NCBI GenBank assembly: GCA_026397915.1
Contig: JAPLTX010000027.1
Coordinates: forward strand, 1 to 64,000
Direction of reading: 5' to 3'
DNA length: 64,000 nucleotides
Origin: Verrucomicrobiota bacterium
GTDB lineage: Bacteria > Verrucomicrobiota > Verrucomicrobiia > CAIQCK01
In this document: one piece after another, positions 1-8,630 of the stretch
Layout of the letters: every line of letters starts with the position of its first letter
How positions within the stretch are numbered: position 1 is the first letter of the stretch
Position numbers and translations under genes: made by a program
The notes under the pieces: model-generated
Databases searched by the model: none
Told to the model about the DNA's origin: nothing
What the model saw: the letters and a program-made list of their open reading frames with translations, nothing else

Positions 1-64
1 CCCGACGCGTCACCTTCTTCTTCCCGGCATATTCCGACTGCGCAAAACTCATTTGTTGCTTCAT
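1..64 (-). mobile_element. IS5-family transposase, N-terminal fragment cut by the window edge
   Basis: Reading the minus strand from the ATG at 64 gives MKQQMSFAQSEYAGKKKVTR, running off the left edge. IS5-group transposases typically begin with a Met-Lys-Gln, a Ser/Ala-(Glu)-Tyr/Phe stretch and a basic Lys-rich/Thr-Arg-Arg segment, which this matches by memory of the family. Only 21 codons are visible, so DDE residues cannot be checked. The fragment points away from the hpnK-like gene. The 73 bases between the two genes would contain one end of the element. Confidence 0.55.
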
Positions 65-139
65 GGCCCCACTTTAGCAAAACCCTTCTCCGGCGACTTT
101 TCATTTCGGCAGCCAAACTGATTAAATCAGCGATTCCCT
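65..139. repeat. Putative terminal region of the IS element
   Basis: The sequence between the transposase start and the neighbouring deacetylase stop contains a perfect odd palindrome, ctgattaaatcag (118-130). Immediately after it is cgattcccta, whose last three bases form the TAG stop of the deacetylase gene. The palindrome next to the gene end and the abutting transposase suggest an IS end. The partner inverted repeat lies outside the window, so this is an inference. Confidence 0.35.
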
Positions 140-1088
140 AACTTGCCGAGTCGCCCGTTTCAGTCTGGCGCGGACCAGCCGGAGGTGCTCCCTTGGCAGG
201 CACGACCGCCGCCGATCCCGACGCTGTGGCTAAGGGGTAAATCGCACCTTCAAAACCGATGAGTTGAATGCCGAGCTCTTGGAGGAGCTGTTTCACTCGC
301 GGACTGAGCAACGCGGCAGTCTCGGCGGCGTGGTCGTAGTCGGGCTGCCAACGTTGAAGGATTGGATCGTCATCTGCGCCGGGATGGAAGTAAATTTCCG
401 TCACGCCTTCCCCGATCTGCCGAAGCACCCGCAGCAAATACGTCTCATCGAGATGACCAGTCTGCAGCAGGCCGTAAATCGCATCCGGATGGCGGAATCC
501 GGCGCGTTTTATCTTCGCCTGCAAACCGGCACTCAACACCCAGAAGAATAATCCCCGCGCCAGCTTGCGCGCGAAAAACCGCCGGTCGAGCAGCAGCGAT
601 CTGAAATTCTGGCGAGGCACGCGCAGGAAACGGATGCCATGCTCGCGGCCGAGCTGGGCGATGATCGGAAACACCACCGGATGCGCGTGCAGGTGCATGT
701 GAGTGTTGATGTGCGCCGGTCGCAGACCGGTGGCTAGAAACTTCGCCATCTGCGCCCGCAACTCCCTTTCGATTTGCCGGCGGACGCCGGGAACAACGAA
801 AAGTTTCAAGCCGAAGACGAACGGGTTGTTATGGAAATTGCCGTCCGCGTCGGTCAGCGCCGGGATTTCCACATGCGGCAACACCGCCCGTCCTTGGAGC
901 AGACACAGGTGGACGCCAACGCTCAGTTTCGGCGTCTGTCGGGCTTGTTCGGCAGCGTATTCAAAATCGAATCCGCACGGCATCAGGCTGGCACTGGTGA
1001 GAAAGCCCTCGCGACGGGCACGGATGATGGCCTCGTTCACTGTCCGGCTGTAGCCGAAGTCGTCGCCGGTAATAATCAGTTGTTTCAT
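138..1088 (-). CDS. hpnK: YdjC/ChbG/HpnK-family carbohydrate (glycolipid) deacetylase
   Basis: 316 aa, cytoplasmic, full length for the family. The N-terminal motif ITGDDFG puts the metal-ligand and catalytic Asp pair at about D9/D10. VGVHL (H60) and the His-rich stretch HINTHMHLHAH (residues 126-136) supply the further metal ligands of the NodB-like/ChbG fold. Family members deacetylate N-acetylated sugars, including hopanoid-linked sugars. The ATG overlaps the stop of the upstream membrane glycosyltransferase by 4 bp (ATGA), so the two are probably translationally coupled and act on the same glycolipid. The TAG stop sits exactly at the putative IS end, so the Ala/Pro-rich C-terminus may be slightly altered. 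The symbol hpnK is by family only; hopanoid context is not visible here. Confidence 0.8.
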   Translation of the reverse strand: MKQLIITGDDFGYSRTVNEAIIRARREGFLTSASLMPCGFDFEYAAEQARQTPKLSVGVHLCLLQGRAVLPHVEIPALTDADGNFHNNPFVFGLKLFVVPGVRRQIERELRAQMAKFLATGLRPAHINTHMHLHAHPVVFPIIAQLGREHGIRFLRVPRQNFRSLLLDRRFFARKLARGLFFWVLSAGLQAKIKRAGFRHPDAIYGLLQTGHLDETYLLRVLRQIGEGVTEIYFHPGADDDPILQRWQPDYDHAAETAALLSPRVKQLLQELGIQLIGFEGAIYPLATASGSAAVVPAKGAPPAGPRQTETGDSAS

Positions 1089-2974
1089 CGAACGCGGACT
1101 GCTCGTCCTTGTTGCATATCCAGCACCACCGGCGGCGGGTTCGTCGAGCGAAAACGAAAAGCCATTGCCTGCACGCCGCCGGAGTCCGCGCGGGTCACTT
1201 CGGCGGCGAACCTCGGCGTGTCCACGCGCGCTCCCTGTCGCTGCACTTCAGCGGCTGCCGGATAAACCTCCTCGATCAGACTGCGCATGAACCTGCCGCC
1301 CTCAACGCTCACCCGCAGCGTATCCGCCGCGTCCCATCGCGTCTCGATCTGCGTCTGGCCGATGTGATCGGGCAGGCACTTGCTGAAAAATTTCACCAGC
1401 GTTTCCGGCGGCTGTATGGAATCGAAAGGCAGCACTTTCGGGCGGATAGTCAACACCTGCACGTCGAGTGTCGGGTCCTGGTAGAGCAGCGGGAGCATGA
1501 ACTCCATTCCGAACGCCGGCGGCCAGAGGTTCAACAGGTAGAGCGACGAGCCGTGCGGCGGCATCGGCACCTCCTGCCGGATATCCGCAATTTGCTGGCG
1601 CACGAGACTGGCGGGAAAACCCCACATGAAATTCAGGAACATCGTGACCATGCCATAGCTCGCCACCACGACACCGACCGTCGCCATCGCCAGCCCGCGG
1701 CGCGACAGGTTCAGGCGCGACCAACGCTGCGCCAGCCAGCCGGTGTCGTCTGCGCGTTGCAGCAGCGCGCCGAGCATCAGGCAAAAACCGAGCGACGGCA
1801 CATAAAGAAACCGCTGCGCCACCAGAATCGGAAACGTCGGCGCCAGCGTTAGCAGGGTGAACAACAGAAAGAAACTCCAGCCGCGCAGGCTATGCATCAA
1901 CCGACGCGTTCCGACCCAAATCGCTGTCAGCACCGCTGTGCACACTCCCGTCACCAGCAGCACGCCCGCTTTCTGGATCAACTCGCTCGGATCAATCGGG
2001 AACAAAGGAAACGGGACGAGCAGGTGCAGCAGCTCGTAAGAGATGTTGAAGAGGACAAACGGCACGAACGTCGCCGAAAACGGGCTGTGCATGTATTGGC
2101 CACCTTCGTTCATCGCTGAGATGCCGGCAAACGATCTGATGTGCATCAGCAGATAGGCCGCCGCAATCATCCAGAACACCGCGTGCCGCGCCATCAACTC
2201 ACCGAACCGCGGTCGTCGCTCGCTGGCGACGTGGGCGCGGTAAAACTCATAAACCAGAATGACCGCGGGCAAGATGATCGCCGATTCCTTCGAGCAGAGC
2301 GCCGCCACAAAAGCGACGACCGCGCCCGCGTATTGCCAAGGCCGACGTTGCCGCAACCACCATCCAAATGCCGCGAACGAGGCCATGAAAAAACAGCCCA
2401 TCGCCACGTCGGCGTTGGCCGCCACCCATTGCACAGCCTCGGCGTGGCTCGGATGCGCCGCAAACATCAGCGCCACCGCCACCGCCACCCATCGGCGCGA
2501 GAACATCAGCCGCGCGATGGCAAACACCGCGAGCGACGCCAACGCGTGCAGCGCGACGTTGACCAGATGATAGCCCCACGCTTCAAGGCCAAACGCCGCG
2601 CCCGCCAGTTTGTAGATCAACGTCACCATCGGGCGGAAGAACCCCTCGCCGTGGACGTAGTGCAACCGTTGCCCGTTGAACCAGTAAGCCTTGAAATCGT
2701 CGCCGTTGTATTGCCACGGCTGCAGCAGCGCCGACCACGGCCGGTTTGCCGCCTCGTGCAGGTGCCAGAAATCGTCAATCAGAAAATAGTTGCTGAGCGA
2801 GTTGAAGTAGGTAGCCATCACCACCAGCACAATCGCCAACGAGGCCCAGCGTTTTGACCGCGCGCTGCGTTCGGCAAAGCGCCCGACGATCCACCGCGCG
2901 CCAGCCGTGCGCGGCCTCCGGCCGACGGTTGTTGAAAGCTGCCTTTTCTCTAAACGAACGCTCGGTGATGTCAT
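1085..2974 (-). CDS. Polytopic membrane glycosyltransferase (GT39/PMT-like)
   Basis: 629 aa. The frame is open further upstream into trpG, but the ATG at 2974 begins a plausible basic N-terminus followed by the first membrane segment, so I take it as the start. About ten hydrophobic helices follow. Early extracytoplasmic acidic motifs (IDDFW, then a loop with GEGFFRP) and a later PSHAEAVQWVAANADV segment are typical of GT-C lipid-linked sugar transferases of the PMT/ArnT/TMTC kind. The C-terminal ~150 residues are soluble and presumably periplasmic. It is coupled by ATGA to the deacetylase. The donor is probably a polyprenyl-phosphate sugar; the acceptor is unknown. Confidence 0.7.
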   Translation of the reverse strand: MTSPSVRLEKRQLSTTVGRRPRTAGARWIVGRFAERSARSKRWASLAIVLVVMATYFNSLSNYFLIDDFWHLHEAANRPWSALLQPWQYNGDDFKAYWFNGQRLHYVHGEGFFRPMVTLIYKLAGAAFGLEAWGYHLVNVALHALASLAVFAIARLMFSRRWVAVAVALMFAAHPSHAEAVQWVAANADVAMGCFFMASFAAFGWWLRQRRPWQYAGAVVAFVAALCSKESAIILPAVILVYEFYRAHVASERRPRFGELMARHAVFWMIAAAYLLMHIRSFAGISAMNEGGQYMHSPFSATFVPFVLFNISYELLHLLVPFPLFPIDPSELIQKAGVLLVTGVCTAVLTAIWVGTRRLMHSLRGWSFFLLFTLLTLAPTFPILVAQRFLYVPSLGFCLMLGALLQRADDTGWLAQRWSRLNLSRRGLAMATVGVVVASYGMVTMFLNFMWGFPASLVRQQIADIRQEVPMPPHGSSLYLLNLWPPAFGMEFMLPLLYQDPTLDVQVLTIRPKVLPFDSIQPPETLVKFFSKCLPDHIGQTQIETRWDAADTLRVSVEGGRFMRSLIEEVYPAAAEVQRQGARVDTPRFAAEVTRADSGGVQAMAFRFRSTNPPPVVLDMQQGRAVRVR

Positions 2975-3093
2975 CCCACGTTCTTTCTGCCGTTGGATAC
3001 TAGAAAAGCCACACTCTTCTTGCCAAGCGCAATGTAACAAGAACGTAACGCAGCTTGGAAAATGAACACCGCTTGCGTCGCCGCTTCGCGCCT

Positions 3094-3660
<567 letters not shown>

Positions 3661-3666
3661 GGTTCC

Positions 3667-5148
3667 TCACTTTCGAAAACTCTCCGCTAACGCAATGGCC
3701 TTCCGCAGTGCCATGGACTTGTTCACGGTTTCTTGAAACTCATTCTCCGGCGTGCTGTCGTCCACGATGCCGCCGCCGGCCTGGACATAGACGCGACCGC
3801 CTTTGAGCAACGCGGTGCGCAGCGTGATGCAACAGTCAAGGTTGCCATTGAAACTAAAGTAGCCGACCGCGCCGGCGTAAGGGCCGCGCTGGCTGGCCTC
3901 CTGCTCGGCGATGATCTGCATCGCGCGGATTTTCGGCGCGCCGCTGACTGTGCCCGCCGGAAACGTCGCGCGCATCAGGTCATAGACGGTGCGGTCTTTT
4001 TGGAGGTTACCCTCAACTTGGCTGACGATGTGCATCACGTGGCTGTAGCGCTCGATGATCATGAACTCCTCGACATGCACGCTGCCGAAGTCGCACACGC
4101 GGCCGATGTCGTTGCGGGCGAGATCCACCAGCATCAGGTGCTCGGCGCGCTCTTTTTCATCGGCGAGCAAGTCTTTTTCAAGCGCGAGGTCTTCGGCGGG
4201 CGTCACGCCGCGTTTGCGTGTGCCCGCGATCGGGCGAATCTCGACGTGGCCGTCCTCGCAACGCACATGCACCTCCGGCGACGCGCCGACGAGCGAGAAG
4301 TCGCCAAGTTCGAGGATGAACATGTAAGGCGAGGGATTGACGCTGCGGAGCGCGCGGTAAACATCGAGCGGCTTTGAGCGCACCTTCGTGGAAAATCGCT
4401 GGCTCAGCACGACTTGGATGATGTCGCCGGATTTGATGTATTCCTTCGCCTTGCGCACCATCGCCTGGTAACGCTCGACGGTCATGTTGCTATCCACCGG
4501 CAACGGCGGCGCGTCATGCCGCAACTCGACGTGCCGGGCCGGCAGCGGCCGGCGCAGCCGCGCGATGATGGCGGCGATGCGGCGGCAGGCTTTGTCGTAG
4601 GCGACATCGGCGTTGCCGGTGACGTGGGCATTGGAGACAACCTTGATGGTCTGGCGGACGCGGTCGAAGATGACGATGGTGTCGGTCAGCATCAGATACA
4701 TCGGCGGCGTGCCAAGGTCGTCCTGTTTCGGACGCGGCACCACCGGTTCAACGTGATGGATGAACTCGTAGCCGAGAAACCCGACCGCGCCGCCGCTGAA
4801 CCGCGGCAGTTCCGGTAGCGCCACCGGCCGGTAGCGTGCCATTACTTTTTCCACGACCTCCAGCGGGTCGCGCTTGAACTTGATGCGTGTGGTCTTGCGG
4901 CCTTCGCGCACGACGACGGCGCCGCCGTCCTGCACCAGCGTGATGCCCGGGTCCGCGCCGATGAACGAATAGCGGCTGATGTGCTCGCCGCCCTCGACGG
5001 ACTCGAACAGGAACGCCGGACCTTTGCCGCGCAGTTTTTGGTAGGCCGAAACGGGCGTCTCCAAGTCGGCCAGCAACTCGCAGTAAACCGGAATGAGGTT
5101 GCCGCGGCTCGCTAAACTGCGAAACTCACTTTTCGTCGGATAATACAT
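3667..5148 (-). CDS. trpE: Anthranilate synthase component I
   Basis: 493 aa. Converts chorismate plus ammonia to anthranilate, the first step of tryptophan synthesis. The start is the ATG giving MYYPTKSEF, preceded by a GAAGAGCGAG Shine-Dalgarno-like stretch; an in-frame upstream start exists but lies inside the preceding gene. The allosteric Trp-binding elements are present: LFESVEGGEHISRYSFIG near the N-terminus and NPSPYMF. Chorismate-binding core motifs GTRKRG, EKERAEHLMLVDLARND and FPAGTVSGAPK are intact. It overlaps the upstream membrane-protein gene by 23 bp and precedes trpG by 6 bp. Regulation is probably dual: feedback inhibition, plus the upstream trp attenuator if the operon is transcribed through. 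Confidence 0.94.
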   Translation of the reverse strand: MYYPTKSEFRSLASRGNLIPVYCELLADLETPVSAYQKLRGKGPAFLFESVEGGEHISRYSFIGADPGITLVQDGGAVVVREGRKTTRIKFKRDPLEVVEKVMARYRPVALPELPRFSGGAVGFLGYEFIHHVEPVVPRPKQDDLGTPPMYLMLTDTIVIFDRVRQTIKVVSNAHVTGNADVAYDKACRRIAAIIARLRRPLPARHVELRHDAPPLPVDSNMTVERYQAMVRKAKEYIKSGDIIQVVLSQRFSTKVRSKPLDVYRALRSVNPSPYMFILELGDFSLVGASPEVHVRCEDGHVEIRPIAGTRKRGVTPAEDLALEKDLLADEKERAEHLMLVDLARNDIGRVCDFGSVHVEEFMIIERYSHVMHIVSQVEGNLQKDRTVYDLMRATFPAGTVSGAPKIRAMQIIAEQEASQRGPYAGAVGYFSFNGNLDCCITLRTALLKGGRVYVQAGGGIVDDSTPENEFQETVNKSMALRKAIALAESFRK

Positions 5149-5659
5149 GTCTCGCTCTTCGGTAATAATGCGTCGAATGAACCGCAATCGCCAAACCAAA
5201 ACCTACAATGCCTCCGCCGACCGCCTGCACCAGCAGGTCGTTCGTCAGCAGCGCCAACGCGATGCCGACCGCTCCGTAGAGCAGCCCTTGCGCCCAGACG
5301 CAACCAAGCACCAGCCGTTTGTTGGCGCGGCAGAACAACGCCTCCAGATGGTCGCGGTATTCATACTCGCCCATCGTCCGCGACACCCACGCCGCCTGAA
5401 AATTCCGCGCCGCCACCAGCACGCTCGTCACGCTGATCAACACGGCCAGAAACGGTATCACCGCCGCCACCAGACAGACGAGCAGGTTCACCGCCAGCCC
5501 GCCTCGCCAGCCCAACCGCCGCGCGATCGGGTTCGCCTCCAGCAACAAACTCGGCGTCGCGATCCACGTGCTCAGAAAATCCAGCCCACGCGCGACCATC
5601 AACAACGTCAGCCCGGCCCAGTAGGCCGGTCCGAACGGCGGTGCGTATAACTCACTCAT
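5126..5659 (-). CDS. Four-helix membrane protein of unknown function in the his/trp operon
   Basis: 177 aa from the ATG giving MSELYAPP. I see about four hydrophobic segments (roughly residues 12-35, 50-75, 120-140 and 145-165) and no recognisable catalytic motif. The first segment contains RGLDFLSTWIATPSLLLEANP, reminiscent of small uncharacterised integral membrane proteins. It sits between hisI and trpE and overlaps the trpE start by 23 bp, so it is almost certainly translated and co-transcribed. No Shine-Dalgarno is seen; the region just upstream is a GGAGT-rich inverted repeat that may have been inserted there. I assign no function. Confidence 0.6.
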   Translation of the reverse strand: MSELYAPPFGPAYWAGLTLLMVARGLDFLSTWIATPSLLLEANPIARRLGWRGGLAVNLLVCLVAAVIPFLAVLISVTSVLVAARNFQAAWVSRTMGEYEYRDHLEALFCRANKRLVLGCVWAQGLLYGAVGIALALLTNDLLVQAVGGGIVGFGLAIAVHSTHYYRRARHVLSDEK

Positions 5660-5742
5660 TGGAGTAAGGAGTGATGGAGTAATGGAACGGAGGAGCAAGG
5701 ATTCTGTTCATCATCCCAATACTCCAACACTCCAATCGTCAC
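5652..5742. repeat. GGAGT-rich imperfect inverted repeat
   Basis: The left arm has ttggagtaaggagtgatgg followed by agtaatgg. The right arm has ccaatactccaacactccaa, which is its approximate reverse complement. Separation is about 30 bp. The element fills the gap between hisI and the membrane protein and supplies the immediate 5' untranslated sequence of the latter. It could fold as a hairpin in the operon mRNA. Low sequence complexity suggests a small repeat family. Confidence 0.4.
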
Positions 5743-6134
5743 TTCTTCCCATACACCTTCGCCGGGTCGAACAGCCTCGGCTCGCCCAGATCCGCCAGGC
5801 TGCCATCGGCCTTCAACTCGCGGAAGAAACAGCTCTTGTAACCCTCGTGGCACGCCGCGCCGACCTGCTCGACCTCGATGAGCACCGTGTCGCAATCGCA
5901 GTCCGTCGTCACGCGTTTGACGGTCTGGATGTTGCCGCTGGACTCGCCCTTGAGCCAATACTTCTGCCGCGAACGGCTCCAGAACCATGTCTTGCCGGTC
6001 TCCAGCGTCTTCGCAAGCGACGACGCGTTCATGTAGGCCACCATCAGCACGCGGCCTGTGCCGCTTTCCTGGATGACAGCAGGAATCAGCCCATTGGAGT
6101 CGAACTTCAGTTTGTCAGATGCCGGTTCAGTCAT
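5739..6134 (-). CDS. hisI: Phosphoribosyl-AMP cyclohydrolase
   Basis: 131 aa, single-domain form without the HisE pyrophosphohydrolase. Opens the adenine ring of phosphoribosyl-AMP in histidine synthesis. The start MTEPASDK follows a good Shine-Dalgarno (GAAAGGAAAA). Zinc and magnesium ligands are visible in [10 protein letters not shown] and in the following [12 protein letters not shown] segment. [14 protein letters not shown] is the family signature. It begins 13 bp after the remnant end of hisF, matching the common hisF-hisI order. Confidence 0.94.
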   Translation of the reverse strand: MTEPASDKLKFDSNGLIPAVIQESGTGRVLMVAYMNASSLAKTLETGKTWFWSRSRQKYWLKGESSGNIQTVKRVTTDCDCDTVLIEVEQVGAACHEGYKSCFFRELKADGSLADLGEPRLFDPAKVYGKK

Positions 6135-6147
6135 TGTCTTTTTCCTT

Positions 6148-6835
6148 TCAAAGCCGCACACAAATTCCTTTGGATTGCAAAAACCGCTTCACGTCCGCCA
6201 CGGTGTATTCGCCGAAGTGAAACACCGACGCCGCCAGCACCGCGTCGGCCTTGCCGCGCTGCAACACGTCCGCCATGTGCTCCAGTGTGCCCGCGCCGCC
6301 GCTGGCGAGAGGTCAGTAAAATCTCACCCGCGCCAAGCGACACAACGCGCTGCACCCACTCGATCGCGTCAATGCCCGTTGGCTTGCGGCCGCCGTGGGT
6401 GTAAACCTCCCACCGCTGCGGCGACGAGTTCGGCACGCGGCGCGCGTCCACCGCCACCACAATGCACTGGCTGCCGAACCGCTCCGCGCCCGCGCGCACC
6501 ACGTCGGGGTTTTGCACGGCGGCGGTGTTCAGTGAAGTCTTGTCCGCGCCGGCCTTGAGCATCGCGCGCACATCCTCGACGGTGCGGATGCCGCCGCCAA
6601 CCGTGAGCGGCATGAAACACTCGCTCGCGGTGCGCTGCACCACATCAATCATCGTCGGCCGGCCGTCGCTACTGGCGGTGATGTCCAGAAACACCAGCTC
6701 ATCGGCGCCCTGCCGGTCGTATTCGCGGGCACACTCCACCGGATCGCCCGCGTCGCGCAGGTTGAGGAACTTCGTTCCCTTCACCACGCGTCCGCCGGTG
6801 ACGTCCAGGCACGGTATGATGCGTTTGGCTAACAT
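6148..6835 (-). pseudogene. hisF: hisF with internal deletion and frameshift
   Basis: HisF is the cyclase subunit of imidazole glycerol phosphate synthase. From [12 protein letters not shown] (ATG at 6835) the frame is normal through the catalytic Asp of [20 protein letters not shown] and GAGEILLTS. There the reading switches frame at about 6307. The end of the gene is recovered in another frame: [18 protein letters not shown], then [18 protein letters not shown] and a final CVRL stop at 6148. About 27 codons are absent, namely the DRDGT loop, the following helix and the next barrel strand. One base is left over, so the deletion is out of frame. In the original frame the product would be a wrong ~233-residue chain ending at 6131. 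This could be real or an assembly error. Confidence 0.85.
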
Positions 6836-6843
6836 GCTTCGTT

Positions 6844-6881
6844 GAAATAAAAAACCCGATGACTTGCACAAATCATCGGGT
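6844..6881 (-). terminator. Attenuator terminator hairpin of the trp leader
   Basis: On the minus strand, ACCCGATGA (6881-6873), a 10-base loop and TCATCGGGT (6862-6854) form a perfect 9-bp stem. Six T residues (6854-6849) follow. It ends only about 10 bases before the hisF start codon, so it can only act as a conditional terminator of the downstream operon. Confidence 0.9.
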
Positions 6882-6925
6882 CCTCAAGCGCAGCGCAACG
6901 GTAGCGCGATCAGGGCTTGAGGCCC
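6878..6925 (-). promoter_or_regulatory. Antiterminator pairing that competes with the attenuator terminator
   Basis: GGGCCTCAAGC (6925-6915) lies within the last codons of the leader peptide. It is complementary to GCTTGAGG-A-CCC (6889-6878): 8 contiguous pairs, then a bulged A and three more pairs. The final CCC belongs to the 5' arm of the terminator stem, so the two structures are mutually exclusive. A ribosome stalled on the Trp codons would leave this segment free and favour read-through. A ribosome at the stop codon would cover it and allow termination. Confidence 0.8.
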
Positions 6926-6963
6926 AATCCATGCCACCACCAATGCTGCGTCGTCTTGTTCAT
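6910..6963 (-). CDS. trpL: Trp leader peptide with three consecutive Trp codons
   Basis: A 17-codon ORF on the minus strand reads MNKTTQHWWWHGLGLKP and stops with TGA. Three tandem TGG codons (with His on each side) in a 17-residue peptide, followed within 30 bases by an intrinsic terminator and a competing stem, is the diagnostic layout of a translation-dependent tryptophan attenuator. The first structural gene is 75 bp downstream (hisF), with trpE and trpG further along. The Shine-Dalgarno is weak (GGGC at 7-10 bases). Confidence 0.85.
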   Translation of the reverse strand: MNKTTQHWWWHGLGLKP

Positions 6964-7059
6964 TGCGCCCGCAGTCTAGCCGCGGTCGCAGCGAACGCAA
7001 GCGGTTTTTCGCCGCCCGCGGCGGGGATTGCCGGCCAACTGCCGGCAGTGGGACTATTG

Positions 7060-7464
7060 TCACTTGAATCCGCGAACCGCGAAGAACACACCCACCAAGG
7101 CCACTGCGAGGCAACAGAGGTTCAAACCCAGAGCCACGCTGCCCAACACCAAGCCGGTCGTCGCGACACCCCGGTTGGTGATGTTGCGCGGACGTCGGCC
7201 CACTGCGCCAAACACAATGGACACGACGGATAGGACGAACGACAGACTGCCGCAGATCAAAATGGTGAAGCCTAGAACCACATCTATCTCATTGCCGACC
7301 TTGTGAGTTCCCCCCTGTCGGAGCAGCGTCGTGCATAAACCCGCCACCCAGATCAGCAGAAAAAACACCAACGCCAGGATGCCGCACCAAAGTCCGGCTC
7401 TGGCTTGTTTGGCGAGCGTAGCGGAATTGGCGGGGGGTGTTGTCGTCTCGGATGGGGATGTCAT
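7060..7464 (-). CDS. Small integral membrane protein, DUF4190-like
   Basis: 134 aa. A short Thr/Pro-rich N-terminus is followed by three hydrophobic segments (approximately 24-48, 60-85, 100-130). The ATTGLVLGSVAL segment near the C-terminus resembles the second helix of DUF4190-type proteins, where an (A/G)-x-GLxLG motif is usual. It is divergent from the GYF_2 membrane protein at 7617, with a 152 bp gap. The three GYF_2 proteins nearby suggest a locally amplified family of membrane proteins. Function unknown. Confidence 0.6.
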   Translation of the reverse strand: MTSPSETTTPPANSATLAKQARAGLWCGILALVFFLLIWVAGLCTTLLRQGGTHKVGNEIDVVLGFTILICGSLSFVLSVVSIVFGAVGRRPRNITNRGVATTGLVLGSVALGLNLCCLAVALVGVFFAVRGFK

Positions 7465-7616
7465 AGCGCCGCCTCATACTACCACCCCCCGCCCGAGGCA
7501 AGACGAAATCGCTCGCGAAACCGCCGTTCTGTTTCGCCGCTCGACGCGGCGGCACAGTTCTGGTATCAATCTCGCCTGACCGGAGGCATCGAAACATCGA
7601 AAGCAAGGAAGCCCAC

Positions 7617-8600
7617 ATGAGCACCCCAGCATCACCTTCATTCAAAATCGTCGGCGGAGACGGCAAGGAATACGGCCCGATTGATCTCACCACTCTTCAG
7701 CAATGGGCGCGCGAGGGCCGTGTCGCCGGCTCCACACAAGTGTGGGACTCGCGCACCGGCAACTGGCAGCCCGCCGCGCAAATTGCGGAGCTGGCCGCCG
7801 CCTTCAGCGCCCCGCCACCCGCGCCTGCTGCTGCCGCGCCATCTGCCGAATCCGCGACTGCACCTGCGCCGGGCGTCGAACTCGCTGAGCAGATTCTCCA
7901 GCGCGGCTACACGGTCGCCTTCGGCGACTGGCTCCGCCAGGGATGGGATTTCTTCAAGGCCAATATGGGCTTCGCACTCGGCGTTTGCTGGATCGTCTTT
8001 GGTTTGTCGTTTGGCGCCAGCGCAATCGGGATGATCCCGTGTTTCGGCGCCGTGGTGCAACTGGCCTTCAACCTCGTCGTCCAGCCGGTGCTGATCGGTG
8101 GGGTGTGGTATGTGCTGCTGCAACGGCGACGCGGGCAGCCTGCGACGATTGGTGGCGTCTTCGATGGATTCAAGCTGTTCTTCGCCCAGAGCATCTTGGT
8201 GAACCTCATCATGGGGCTGATCATCTTGGCGACGGTGATACCGGGCGCGATCGTCGCGGGAATTGGCGGCGTCGCGATGAAATCGCAGGAGGTTATCGGC
8301 GTGCTGTTGATCGCCGTCGGCGTGCTCCTCGCACTGGTTCCGGTGTTCTACCTCAGCATCTGCTACGCGTTCGCGATGCCGCTGGTCGCGGACCGGCGAA
8401 TGCAGTTCTGGCCGGCGCTGGAAACCAGCCGTCGCGTGGTGGCCAGACACTGGTTCGCCATCTTCGCCTACAGTTTCGTGGTGGGGCTACTGAGCCTGGC
8501 GGGCCTGCTCGCTTGCATCGTCGGAATCATCTTCACGCTGCCCATGTGTTTCTGCATGTTTGTCGTCGCTTACGACAACATCTTTGGCCGTCCAGCCTGA
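7617..8600 (+). CDS. GYF_2-domain multi-span membrane protein
   Basis: 327 aa. Residues ~3-62 form a GYF_2 (DUF4339) domain with the signature GxDGKEYGP, LQQWAREGRV and W(D)SRTGNWQPA. A Pro/Ala-rich linker (65-90) follows, then a domain with about six membrane helices ending in a poorly charged tail. The second half resembles DUF975/GlpQ-membrane-type proteins with conserved Gly-rich helices. GYF_2 domains are thought to bind proline-rich partners; none is identifiable here. AAGGAAGC precedes the ATG. It starts a run of three GYF_2 genes in the same direction. Confidence 0.7.
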   Translation: MSTPASPSFKIVGGDGKEYGPIDLTTLQQWAREGRVAGSTQVWDSRTGNWQPAAQIAELAAAFSAPPPAPAAAAPSAESATAPAPGVELAEQILQRGYTVAFGDWLRQGWDFFKANMGFALGVCWIVFGLSFGASAIGMIPCFGAVVQLAFNLVVQPVLIGGVWYVLLQRRRGQPATIGGVFDGFKLFFAQSILVNLIMGLIILATVIPGAIVAGIGGVAMKSQEVIGVLLIAVGVLLALVPVFYLSICYAFAMPLVADRRMQFWPALETSRRVVARHWFAIFAYSFVVGLLSLAGLLACIVGIIFTLPMCFCMFVVAYDNIFGRPA

Positions 8601-8630
8601 CAAGCAACCAGCCAAACCATCTCAACGACG

